A stretch of 7,406 nucleotides of DNA. Source: Acetobacteraceae bacterium (lineage in GTDB: Bacteria; Pseudomonadota; Alphaproteobacteria; Acetobacterales; Acetobacteraceae). Numbering within the stretch: position 1 is the first letter of the stretch; every line of letters begins with the position of its first letter. Under the pieces are notes generated by a model. That model searched no databases. It was not told the origin of the DNA and saw nothing but the letters and a program-made list of their open reading frames with translations. The position numbers and the translations under genes are program-made. Positions 1-6,073 of this stretch are shown here, piece after piece. Where the stretch lies: the NCBI GenBank assembly GCA_025356735.1, contig JANXRT010000384.1:1-7406 (forward strand), read 5' to 3'.

Positions 1-110
1 TAGATTGCCGCCAACGCCAAAAGCCGGCGTGCCTGTGGCCCATCCTTCGTTCGGCGAGCCACAGCACACAACTGCGCAGCATCGAAATCGACCCGGAGCG
101 GGATTGGCAT
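1..110 (-). CDS. IS630-family transposase, N-terminal part (runs off left edge)
   Basis: Reading leftward from ATG at 110-108 gives 36 residues that begin MPIPLRVDFDAAQLCAVARR and continue TKDGPQARRLLALAAI before the window ends. I recognise this as the N-terminus of IS630-family (Tc1/mariner-like DDE) transposases, just before their helix-turn-helix domain, where the run 'KDGPQARRLLALAAI' is characteristic. A strong ribosome-binding site, AGGAGG, lies at 122-117 with a six-base gap to the ATG, which fixes the start. The visible part has no stop or frameshift, so the gene may be intact outside the window. The catalytic DDE residues are not in view. The frame is too short to stand out as an ORF but is well supported by the family resemblance and the Shine-Dalgarno site. 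Confidence 0.82.
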   Translation of the reverse strand, partial: MPIPLRVDFDAAQLCAVARRTKDGPQARRLLALAAI

Positions 111-231
111 GGTAAACCTCCTGCGTTCACCACCTTGAATCAGACACGTGCCGCGTCGGGCAAGCACCAAGAGTCATTACCTTGGAGTTCTGGTATTAGC
201 CCTGTTGGAACTTCGGCCCGTATCGGATCAT

Positions 232-275
232 GAAAAAGCGAAACGACGCTTGACTGCAAAGACAGTCGCTTTTTC
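232..275. repeat. Perfect 10-base inverted repeat with 24-base spacer
   Basis: The arms are GAAAAAGCGA at 232-241 and its exact reverse complement TCGCTTTTTC at 266-275. The spacer has a further dyad, GACTG (252-256) facing CAGTC (263-267), which partly overlaps the right arm, so the two pairings could not fully form together. A GC-containing stem ending in a T tract resembles a weak bidirectional rho-independent terminator. A recombination or IS-end structure is equally possible. No flanking gene clearly needs a terminator here. Confidence 0.55.
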
Positions 276-298
276 TGCGCCCTTGACGGTTTGGCGAA

Positions 299-323
299 GG
301 AGGCAATGGAAAGCCTCCGGAGG
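299..323. repeat. GGAGGC/GCCTCC inverted repeat at the truncation point of the IS5-family gene
   Basis: GGAGGC (299-304) pairs with GCCTCC (313-318) across an eight-base loop. The right arm continues into the perfect palindrome CCTCCGGAGG (314-323). Recognisable IS5-family coding sequence stops about three bases further on, at 326. The repeat therefore marks the breakpoint where another element or a deletion replaced the rest of the transposase. Confidence 0.5.
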
Positions 324-325
324 TT

Positions 326-681
326 GTCGATGATGCCTAGCGTGGAGCTTGCGTCACGTCCGGCCTGCTCACGGCATTGGACGTAAAGCGCATGGTGCAG
401 CCGCCCCAGCGTGCGATCGTGCTGCCAGCGCGGGAAGTAAGCGTTCACCGTGCTGCGCGCGGGCAGGTTCTTGGGCAAGCTAGCCCACTGGCAGCCGCTG
501 CTGAGGATATACATGTCCCCGTCCACCACGTGGCGCAGTTCACCATGCGCTTGTTGCCGCCCCGCCTGGCAAGCGGGATCAAAGGCTTAACCAAGGCCCA
601 CTCGTCATCCGTAAGGTCGCTTGGATAACGCAGCTTGCTGCGGTCATAGCAGCCACGGTTCTCTACGGTCCGAATCAGCAA
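326..681 (-). pseudogene. IS5-family transposase remnant, frameshifted and truncated
   Basis: The first leftward frame (681 to about 540) encodes the conserved N-terminal block of IS5-family transposases: NRGCYDRSKLRYPSDLTDDE, then WALVKPLIPLARRGGNKR. The family continues in another frame from about 540, with LRHVVDGDMYILSSGCQW, then LPKNLPARSTVNAYFPRW and LHHALYVQCREQAGRDAS, and stops being recognisable after the residues IID at 334-326. Restoring one base near 538-541 (AAC CTG in place of AACTG, minus strand) joins the two frames cleanly, so a single-base deletion inactivated it. Only about the first 120 residues remain; the bulk of the DDE catalytic domain is missing. The open frame starts at TTG 681, which may not be the original start. 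The element's outer end probably lies between 682 and 730, but I could not identify its inverted repeat. Confidence 0.85.
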
Positions 682-759
682 ACCTACGCGGACACCCCGT
701 CAATACTAAACCATAAGCTTCATCAAACGTTCAAGATTTTCTCGGATGGACACTTAGCC

Positions 760-2031
760 ATGAGCTCTCCCGTCACTCCGATGATCGCGCGCGCGAAGCG
801 GCGGCCGCAATTGCTGGCGCCGTTCGAGGTTCGCAGCTTTCGGTTCCAATGGCCCGCCGACCTGCTGACGTCCTGGGCGATTGAGATGGAAATGCTCATC
901 CTCGGCTGGTACATCCTGATGGAAACCGGATCGGTGCTGCTGCTGACGTTGTTTGGAGCTTTGCAGTATGTGGGCACCTTGATCGCGCCGCTGCTAGGAC
1001 TTGCGGGCGATCGGCTGGGACACCGGAATGTGCTGTGTGCGATGCGGGCGGTCTACGCCGCCTTGGCCAGCTCGGTAGCCGGGCTGGCCCTGCTCGGTGT
1101 CATCAGCCCCGCCTGGGTGTTCGGCATCGCGGCGGTTTCCGGGCTGATCCGCCCGTCCGATCTGGCGATGCGCAACGCGCTGGTTGCGGAGACTATCCCC
1201 GGGGACCGGCTGATGGCCGCGATGGGTGTCGCCCGGACCACCTCGGACTCCGCCCGCATCGTCGGCGCATTGGCCGGAGCTGGCCTGTTCGCCTTGCTTG
1301 GCATGGGTCTGGCCTATCTAGTAGTGGCCTTGTTCTATGCCGTCGGGTTCTTTCTGACACTCGGGGTAGGTGCGCCGCGAAATGCAGTCGATCGGCTTGC
1401 CCGCGTGTCGTTCTGGCGAGACTTGCGCGAAGGCTTAGTGTTTGTTCGGGACTCGCCCCAGTCGCTGGCAGCCATGTGGCTGGCGTTCCTGGTCAATCTG
1501 ACAGCCTTCCCGCTAACCAGCGGGCTGCTCCCCTACGTTGCCCGGGATATCTACCACATCGGCCAGACCGGTCTCGGAACTCTGATCGCGAGCTTCGCGA
1601 CAGGCGCCTTGTTGGGATCACTGCTTGTCAGCATGGTTGGCCGGTCGTTGCGTCCGGCGCGCATGATGCTGGTTTCCGCGGTGCTCTGGTACTCGCTGTT
1701 GCTGATCTTCGTGCAAATGCCGGACGCTGCCAGCGGACGTCTGATGCTGGTATTAGCGGGCTTCGCGCAAAGCCTCTCGATGGTGCCAATGGCGGTAATG
1801 CTGTTGCACAATGCGGGGGCAAAATTCCGCGGCCGGGTGATGGGCGTGCGCATGCTCGTGATCTACGGCCTGCCGGTCGGATTACTGGCCGCCGGCGCGT
1901 TGATCGAGCGCATCGGCTTCGCCGCCACCGCGACGGCTTACTGTTTGTTCGGGATCCTCGCGACGGCGGCAATCGCGCTGCGTTGGCGGGCCGCGCTATG
2001 GCCGTTGGACGCAGCGGCGAACAGCCGGTAG
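760..2031 (+). CDS. Major facilitator superfamily transporter (DHA3/EntS-like, MFS_3 type)
   Basis: The 423-residue product is highly hydrophobic, with about a dozen membrane segments, a basic N-terminus (ARAKRRPQ, residues 10-17) and a central loop near residues 205-230. The 2-3 loop holds an MFS motif A variant, GLAGDRLGHRN (80-90). The region FRGRVMGVRML (357-366) near the C-terminal half resembles the group of proton-driven drug or siderophore exporters that includes EntS. Members usually export small hydrophobic molecules across the inner membrane; the substrate here is unknown. The start is the first ATG in frame; the upstream GGATGGA is only a modest ribosome-binding site. The gene sits alone between an IS5-family remnant and a recombinase remnant, so it need not belong to the catabolic cluster. 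It looks intact. Uptake rather than export cannot be excluded. Confidence 0.85.
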   Translation: MSSPVTPMIARAKRRPQLLAPFEVRSFRFQWPADLLTSWAIEMEMLILGWYILMETGSVLLLTLFGALQYVGTLIAPLLGLAGDRLGHRNVLCAMRAVYAALASSVAGLALLGVISPAWVFGIAAVSGLIRPSDLAMRNALVAETIPGDRLMAAMGVARTTSDSARIVGALAGAGLFALLGMGLAYLVVALFYAVGFFLTLGVGAPRNAVDRLARVSFWRDLREGLVFVRDSPQSLAAMWLAFLVNLTAFPLTSGLLPYVARDIYHIGQTGLGTLIASFATGALLGSLLVSMVGRSLRPARMMLVSAVLWYSLLLIFVQMPDAASGRLMLVLAGFAQSLSMVPMAVMLLHNAGAKFRGRVMGVRMLVIYGLPVGLLAAGALIERIGFAATATAYCLFGILATAAIALRWRAALWPLDAAANSR

Positions 2032-2091
2032 CGGCGGTTGGCGTTCATGTTCTAGCATTCAGCGTTCCTTTCCCCTGCCCCGCGAACTGGT

Positions 2092-2465
2092 ATGGCGCTG
2101 CATGCGGCCGACGGGGCGCGGAAGTATTTGACTGTGGGAGAACCAGGGGCCTTCCTACGCCAGCCGATGTCGCCGACCGGCAGGTGCGTACCCTGTGCAC
2201 GACCTTGGCCTATGCGGGCTGCCGCGTCTCCGAGGCGTTGGCACTGACCGCCGATCGCGTCGACCTCGCTGCCGGCGTGCGGGTGATTAAGAACCTGAAG
2301 AAGCGCCGCACCGGCATCTACCGCGTAGTGCCAGTACCTCCTACCCTGTTCGACGCGTTCGACAGGGTGCACGGCGTGCGCGTGCGCCACGCCAGCCGTG
2401 GCAAGGGTCGCGACCACTGTTTTAGGGATGCACATTCGGCTGCGCAGGTGATCAGGCGCCTTTGA
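2092..2465 (+). pseudogene. Tyrosine recombinase/integrase remnant, frameshifted and C-terminally truncated
   Basis: Reading from ATG 2092, one frame gives MALHAADGARKYLTVGEPGA then FLR, as in the N-terminal part of a family of plasmid and transposon tyrosine recombinases. The homology continues one frame over from about 2163, with ADVADRQVRTLCTTLAYAGC, then RVSEALALTADRVDLAAGVR and a basic segment KNLKKRRTGIYRVVPVPP. Adding one base near 2160 (CGC GCA GCC) rejoins the frames, so the damage is a single-base deletion. The box I arginine (AGCRVSEAL) and a plausible beta-hairpin lysine (NLKKR) remain. The C-terminal HxxR and nucleophilic tyrosine region is gone: resemblance fades after about 2400, and the frame ends at TGA 2463-2465 inside the convergent crotonase gene. 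It cannot be an active recombinase. It probably marks a former element boundary. Confidence 0.8.
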
Positions 2466-3300
2466 ACTGTGCCTTGCGTTTTTCGACAAAGGCTCGGCGG
2501 GCTTCCTTGGCATCGTCCGAATGTTGCAGGATCGGGCTGGCGTTAGAGGTCAGCACCATCGTTGCTTCCATGGTGGTGTCCATCGACGTGCGCATGATAC
2601 GTTTGCTGATCCATTGTACCAGCGGCGGCCTAGCAATGATCTTGTCGCATAATTCGCGTGTGGTTGCCTCGAGCTTGTCGGACGGGACCAAGTGGTTGAG
2701 CATGCCCCATTCATAAGCCCGTTCGGCCGTCAGTTCCCCGGTATAGGCGAATTCGAGGGCACGGCCGAGACCAACCATTTTGGGCAAGTAGTATGATCCC
2801 CCATTTTCAATGATTTGTCCGGCGTTATGGTAGCCAATGAAACGTGTTTGCTCACAGCCAATGCGGATATCGCAGTGTAAAGCCATGTCCATGCCGGAAC
2901 CAACCGCGGGTCCGTTGATCATGGCGATCGTAGGCTTGCGTATCTTGGCGATTTCGAGGTGAAGCTGGGTGAAGCCGTGAAAGAAGTGCTGGCGCGTCGC
3001 TTCAGGACCGTCATGCGTTCCCCGATTGCCGGGGAAGTTCTCGCCAACGGTGTCATGGGCGGCGCTGGAGCCCAGATTGGCGCCTGAACAGAAGCCTCGG
3101 CCGACGCCGGTCAGGACGATGACGCGGATGTTGGGGTTGTCGTCGGCAGCCCGCATGTATTCGCCGACTTTGGCGACGGTGCCGTTTTCCTCCGCGGTGC
3201 CGACCAGCGCGTTGAAACGTTCGGGGCGGTTGAACTTGATCCAGAGGATGCCGCTGTCCTCGGGTTCATAGAGCAAGTGTTCGACCAGTTTCGGTCCCAT
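2452..3300 (-). CDS. Enoyl-CoA hydratase/isomerase (crotonase) family protein with atypical catalytic positions
   Basis: The 282-residue length and layout fit a crotonase-fold enzyme acting on acyl-CoA thioesters in the cytoplasm. Visible landmarks are NRPERFNAL (24-32), the first oxyanion-hole segment GRGFCSGANL (68-77), the second, INGPAVGSGMDMALHCDIRI (128-147), and YTGELTAERAYEWGMLNHLV (186-205), typical of the family's C-terminal part. I chose ATG 3300 over the upstream in-frame ATG at 3318 because AAGGA at 3310-3306 lies five bases before it. By hand alignment to rat mitochondrial crotonase, the first catalytic glutamate is Asp138, and the second falls in IGYHNAGQIIENGG with no glutamate at the expected place. 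The reaction may therefore not be ordinary hydration; isomerisation or hydrolysis is possible. It is the third gene of a leftward operon, 45 bases after the upstream stop, and its 3' end overlaps the recombinase remnant. Confidence 0.85.
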   Translation of the reverse strand: MGPKLVEHLLYEPEDSGILWIKFNRPERFNALVGTAEENGTVAKVGEYMRAADDNPNIRVIVLTGVGRGFCSGANLGSSAAHDTVGENFPGNRGTHDGPEATRQHFFHGFTQLHLEIAKIRKPTIAMINGPAVGSGMDMALHCDIRIGCEQTRFIGYHNAGQIIENGGSYYLPKMVGLGRALEFAYTGELTAERAYEWGMLNHLVPSDKLEATTRELCDKIIARPPLVQWISKRIMRTSMDTTMEATMVLTSNASPILQHSDDAKEARRAFVEKRKAQFKGA

Positions 3301-3310
3301 TGGTTTCCTT
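3301..3310 (-). promoter_or_regulatory. Ribosome-binding site deciding the crotonase start
   Basis: On the minus strand AAGGA (3310-3306) precedes ATG 3300 by five bases. The alternative ATG at 3318 has no comparable site, so the protein most likely begins MGPKLVEH rather than MRKRKPMG. Confidence 0.65.
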
Positions 3311-3345
3311 TTACGCATTTGACTTGGTCGTTGGAGGACGCAACC

Positions 3346-4602
3346 TTACGACACTAAGTTCTTGGGCACATCCCGGAACGGCCGGTCATTATCCATGCGT
3401 GGCTCCTTCGGCATTTCCAGCACCCGCTCGGAGATGATGTTCCGCTGGATCTCATCCGTCCCGCCGGCGATAGACCCCGCCGGCACGGACACCAGGATCT
3501 CCGCGATCAAGCCGTTCATCGGCCCATCCTGCCCGGTCAGCATCGCATCCGCGCCACTGATCAGCGTATGAACCCGCGCCGCCGCGCGCGCCACGTGGCT
3601 GCTTGCCAGCTTGCCCAACGAGCCTTCCGGGCCCTGCGGCCGCCCCTGCTGTTGCGCCGCGCGGGCGCGTCGGGCGGTCCACTCGGCCGATTTCGCCAGA
3701 ACAAGCAGCTTGGCGATCTCTTGCCGCACCACCGGATCGGCATTGACCCCGGCTGCCTTCGCCCGCTCAATCACCAGATCCACCCGACCAGCGCGTTGCG
3801 GATACCATTTGTACGGCTCCATGACCGTGGCGTTCTCGGCACGCTCCTCGTCATAGATCCGGCCTTCGGCAACCGAGGCCTGACCCCAGGTGCGAACGCC
3901 ATCGGCCTCTCGCCGCTCGTGCATCAGCGTGGTCGTGGCGACAGCCCAGCCACGGCCGACATCCAGCACCAGATGCTCAGGCAGCACTTCGGCGTCGGTC
4001 AGGAAGACCTGATTGAAGGACGCATGGCCGTTCATCTGCCGCAGCGGATGCACGTCCACGCCCGGCTGGTGCATGTCGATGATGAAATACGACAACCCCT
4101 GGTGCTTGGGCACATTCGGGTCGGTGCGTGCCAACAACAATCCCCAGTCGGCATGGTGCGCGCTGGTCGTCCACAGCTTCTGCCCGTTGATCGTCCAGTG
4201 GTTGCCCTTCAACTCCGCCCGGGTCGTTGCGCCGGCCAAGTCCGATCCACTGCCTGGCTCGCTGAACAGCTGGCACCACGTGTCCTCGCCAGACAGGCTG
4301 CGGCGCAGGAATTTCTGTTTCTGTGCCGGCGTGCCATGGGCCAGCAGCGTCGCGGCGGCCAGCCGGCGAATGCCGGCCTTTGCCACGCCGACGGCACCGA
4401 TCCGGGAAAATTCCTCGTCGACCACCGATTGCAGCCCAGCCGGCAAGTCTCGGCCATGCCAGTCTTTTGGCCATGTCGGCACGCCCCAGCCGGAATCGAT
4501 CAGCCTGTGGCGCCATTCCACCAAGCCGGCATCGACGTTCCAGCTGGTTTCAAGCCAGCCGCGAACTTCGGCGCGGACGGCGGCTTCCGTTGTTTCGCTC
4601 AT
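3346..4602 (-). CDS. Acyl-CoA dehydrogenase, subunit A (catalytic-base subunit of a likely heteromer)
   Basis: A 418-residue flavin-dependent acyl-CoA dehydrogenase that forms a 2,3-double bond in an acyl-CoA and passes electrons to ETF. The N-terminal helical domain is followed by the flavin/substrate segment LFSEPGSGSDLAG (112-124), WTINGQKLWTT (136-146) and the C-terminal GGTDEIQRNIISERVLEMPK (380-399). At the glutamate position used by medium-chain enzymes it has Gly380. Glu229 in TLMHERREADG aligns instead with the helix-G catalytic glutamate of isovaleryl-CoA dehydrogenase. It lacks the usual R-x-x-FG-x-x-I-x-x-FQ flavin-contact motif, having LVIERAKAAGVNADP (276-290) in that region. 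The start is supported by GGAG (4612-4609) six bases before the ATG. It begins 12 bases after the stop of the neighbouring dehydrogenase, so the two are co-transcribed. The profile fits the alpha-type partner of alpha2beta2 dehydrogenases such as the ChsE pairs of steroid side-chain degradation. The substrate is unknown. Confidence 0.9.
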   Translation of the reverse strand: MSETTEAAVRAEVRGWLETSWNVDAGLVEWRHRLIDSGWGVPTWPKDWHGRDLPAGLQSVVDEEFSRIGAVGVAKAGIRRLAAATLLAHGTPAQKQKFLRRSLSGEDTWCQLFSEPGSGSDLAGATTRAELKGNHWTINGQKLWTTSAHHADWGLLLARTDPNVPKHQGLSYFIIDMHQPGVDVHPLRQMNGHASFNQVFLTDAEVLPEHLVLDVGRGWAVATTTLMHERREADGVRTWGQASVAEGRIYDEERAENATVMEPYKWYPQRAGRVDLVIERAKAAGVNADPVVRQEIAKLLVLAKSAEWTARRARAAQQQGRPQGPEGSLGKLASSHVARAAARVHTLISGADAMLTGQDGPMNGLIAEILVSVPAGSIAGGTDEIQRNIISERVLEMPKEPRMDNDRPFRDVPKNLVS

Positions 4603-4614
4603 GCTTAACTCCGC

Positions 4615-5745
4615 TCAGACGTTCCACGCTCGCATTATCAACTCGCGGTGCCAGGCGGGATCACCCAGGAACACCTCGGAGCTTTTCGCGCGCTTGAACC
4701 ACAGATGGGTGTCGTTGTCCCAGGTGAAGCCGATGCCGCCGTGGATCTGGATCGTGCTGATCGCGGTCTGCATGTACGCTTCGGATGCCGCTGCCTTGGC
4801 GAGGGAGGCGATGGCCGGCAGGTCCGCATTGTCCTCGGCCGCCGCCGAGGCGGCGGCGTAGGCCGCCGACTTCGCCAGCTCGACATCGACCAGCATGTCG
4901 GCCTGCTTGTGCTTCATCGACTGGAAGGATGCGATGGTGCGGCCGAACTGCACGCGCAGGGTGGCGTAGTCGAGTGCGGACTGGCGCAGCCGTTCAGCGC
5001 CGCCGACCATTTCGTTCGCCAGGCAGGCGGCAGCCTGCGTCATGGTCTTGGCGAACGGCGCCGCCGCGGCGCCTTCCTCGCCCAGGAGGTCGGCTTCGAC
5101 AGAGCGGAACTCAAGCCGAGCCTGCTTGCGGGTGGGATCGAGAACTTGCAATGGGCGGCGCGCCAGGCCGGAGGCGTTACCCGGGACGGTGAAGAAAGAC
5201 AGGCTGTCGTTGCCGGTAGATCCAGGGCGGCGCGCCAGAACGACGATCAGGTCAGCCGTGTGACCATCAAGGACAAAGCTTTTGACGCCGTCAAGTCGGA
5301 ACCGGCCATCCGAGGATATCGCCGTCATCTCGACGCCGCTCGTGTCCCAGCGTCCGTTGGGTTCGGTGAAGGCCAGCGTGGCGATGCAGCTGCCATTCGC
5401 GATCTGTGGCAGCCATTCGCGCTTCTGCGCTTCCGTGCCAGCGTTGAGGATCGCGGTCGCCGCCAGGGCGGTCGAGGCGAAATAGGGTGCGCAGAGCAAG
5501 GCGCGGCCCATTTCCTCCAGCACAATGCCAAGCTCGACGAAGCTGAAGCCCTGGCCCCCGTAGTCTTCAGGAATGTGGACGGCGGTAAGGCCGAGCTGCT
5601 GGTTCAAGTCATGCCAGGCTGTTCGGTCCCAGCCGGTTTCGGTCTCCATCAGGCGGCGCACAGCCGTCGCCGGGGACTTGGCCTCGAGGAAGCGCCGGAG
5701 GATCGATCGGAATTCTTCCTGCTCACTGGTGAAGCTGAATTGCAT
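4615..5745 (-). CDS. Acyl-CoA dehydrogenase, subunit B (flavin-contact subunit without catalytic base)
   Basis: From ATG 5745 the protein has 376 residues, beginning MQFSFTSEQEEFRSILRRFL. A longer in-frame start at 5859 would add 38 residues unlike the family. The ATG at 5745 has a textbook AGGAGG six bases upstream. Landmarks are IPEDYGGQGFSFVELGIVLE (58-77), LAFTEPNGRWD (124-134), the flavin-contact motif RVQFGRTIASFQ (264-275) and QIHGGIGFTWDNDTHLWFKR (333-352) followed by AKSSEVFLGDPAWHR. Hand alignment puts Leu360 at the medium-chain catalytic glutamate and Ala238 at the helix-G alternative, so no catalytic base is visible. This is the pattern of beta-type partners in heterotetrameric acyl-CoA dehydrogenases: it would complete the flavin site of subunit A. 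It is the first gene of the leftward operon, divergent from the CoA-transferase. A free-standing active dehydrogenase is less likely. Confidence 0.9.
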   Translation of the reverse strand: MQFSFTSEQEEFRSILRRFLEAKSPATAVRRLMETETGWDRTAWHDLNQQLGLTAVHIPEDYGGQGFSFVELGIVLEEMGRALLCAPYFASTALAATAILNAGTEAQKREWLPQIANGSCIATLAFTEPNGRWDTSGVEMTAISSDGRFRLDGVKSFVLDGHTADLIVVLARRPGSTGNDSLSFFTVPGNASGLARRPLQVLDPTRKQARLEFRSVEADLLGEEGAAAAPFAKTMTQAAACLANEMVGGAERLRQSALDYATLRVQFGRTIASFQSMKHKQADMLVDVELAKSAAYAAASAAAEDNADLPAIASLAKAAASEAYMQTAISTIQIHGGIGFTWDNDTHLWFKRAKSSEVFLGDPAWHRELIMRAWNV

Positions 5746-5757
5746 GCGGTTCCTCCT
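5746..5757 (-). promoter_or_regulatory. Strong Shine-Dalgarno site deciding the start of dehydrogenase subunit B
   Basis: AGGAGG on the minus strand (5757-5752) is separated from ATG 5745 by six bases. It is the strongest ribosome-binding site of the catabolic genes and shows that the upstream in-frame extension to 5859 is untranslated leader. Confidence 0.85.
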
Positions 5758-6069
5758 GGTGCGGTCTTGCCTTTGTTCTGCTATCGTGTTGGAGCTTTGC
5801 ATAGGGGCGAACGAATGTCGTCGGTCTGCCAGGGTACCATTGCCCACAAGGTCACTCAAGCGGACGAGTGGGTGGAACGTATGTTAATCTCGGCGTTTCG
5901 CCAAAGCAGCCAGCATCAACGCATGCGGTGGCCATGCCGCGTCGCCGGACTTTGCGCGCTGTCTGGCTTGTGGCTTTGCCACCCGTGACGGATAGTTGCG
6001 TGTATTACAACGCCAGGACATCAAGGGATACTGTCTGATGCCAAAGCAATTCGACGTTCGGGACAATCA
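5746..6069. promoter_or_regulatory. Divergent intergenic region with candidate operators and promoter
   Basis: These 324 bases separate the leftward dehydrogenase operon from the rightward CoA-transferase and must hold promoters for both unless transcription enters from outside. Short dyads are visible: GGCG-TTT-CGCC (5892-5902), GCATG-7 bases-CATGC (5921-5937) and GTGGC-TTT-GCCAC (5970-5982). A weak rightward sigma-70-like pair, TTGTGG (5968-5973) and GATAGT (5991-5996) with 17-base spacing, overlaps the last dyad, so a protein bound there could block it. I found no convincing leftward promoter. No regulator gene is present in the window. The promoter and operator assignments are tentative. 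Confidence 0.4.
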
Positions 6070-6073
6070 ATGA
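6038..6073 (+). CDS. Possible 11-codon leader ORF coupled to the CoA-transferase start
   Basis: ATG 6038 opens an 11-codon frame encoding MPKQFDVRDNQ. Its TGA (6071-6073) overlaps the CoA-transferase ATG (6070-6072) in the arrangement ATGA, which is typical of translational coupling. AAGGGA (6023-6028) lies nine bases upstream and could serve as its ribosome-binding site. The transferase also has its own GGGA (6060-6063) six bases before its ATG, so coupling is not required. Short frames like this arise often by chance. Confidence 0.2.
   Translation: MPKQFDVRDNQ

Larger units (their letters stand above)
111..325. other. Junction segment between the IS630 and IS5-family remnants; no gene
   Basis: I see no credible coding sequence here. 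The leftward frame that enters from the IS5-family remnant stays open to 140 but loses all family resemblance after about 326, so it is read-through. The segment should contain the terminal inverted repeat of the IS630 element, since it precedes that transposase, but I could not place the end. It holds a perfect 10-base inverted repeat (232-241 and 266-275), a second one (GGAGGC 299-304, GCCTCC 313-318) touching the break in the IS5-family gene, and a weak CCAAG/CTTGG pair (167-171, 181-185). Confidence 0.6.

Noticed and set aside
140..325. Continuation of the IS5-family frame beyond the break
   Set aside because: After residues IID the translation has no resemblance to the family and runs through repeat-bearing junction DNA, so it is read-through of unrelated sequence.
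2454..2461. AGGCGCCT palindrome at the crotonase stop codon as a terminator
   Set aside because: It is eight bases with no loop and no T tract, and lies within coding sequence. It is a chance palindrome in GC-rich DNA.
1035..2465. 476-codon forward open frame spanning most of the MFS gene and the recombinase remnant
   Set aside because: Over 1035-2031 it is an out-of-frame shadow of the MFS gene, with arginine/proline-rich, non-membrane composition. Only its end (about 2163-2400) is real recombinase homology, and that is annotated as a pseudogene.
3568..4608. 346-codon forward open frame antisense to dehydrogenase subunit A
   Set aside because: Same reason: it mirrors a well-supported dehydrogenase gene and has no recognisable domain.
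5746..5859. 38-residue N-terminal extension of dehydrogenase subunit B
   Set aside because: The residues are unlike the family, whose N-terminus begins at MQFSFTSEQ. AGGAGG sits six bases before ATG 5745.
4648..5988. 446-codon forward open frame antisense to dehydrogenase subunit B
   Set aside because: The opposite strand encodes a clear acyl-CoA dehydrogenase with conserved motifs. The antisense product shows no family resemblance and is a product of high GC.
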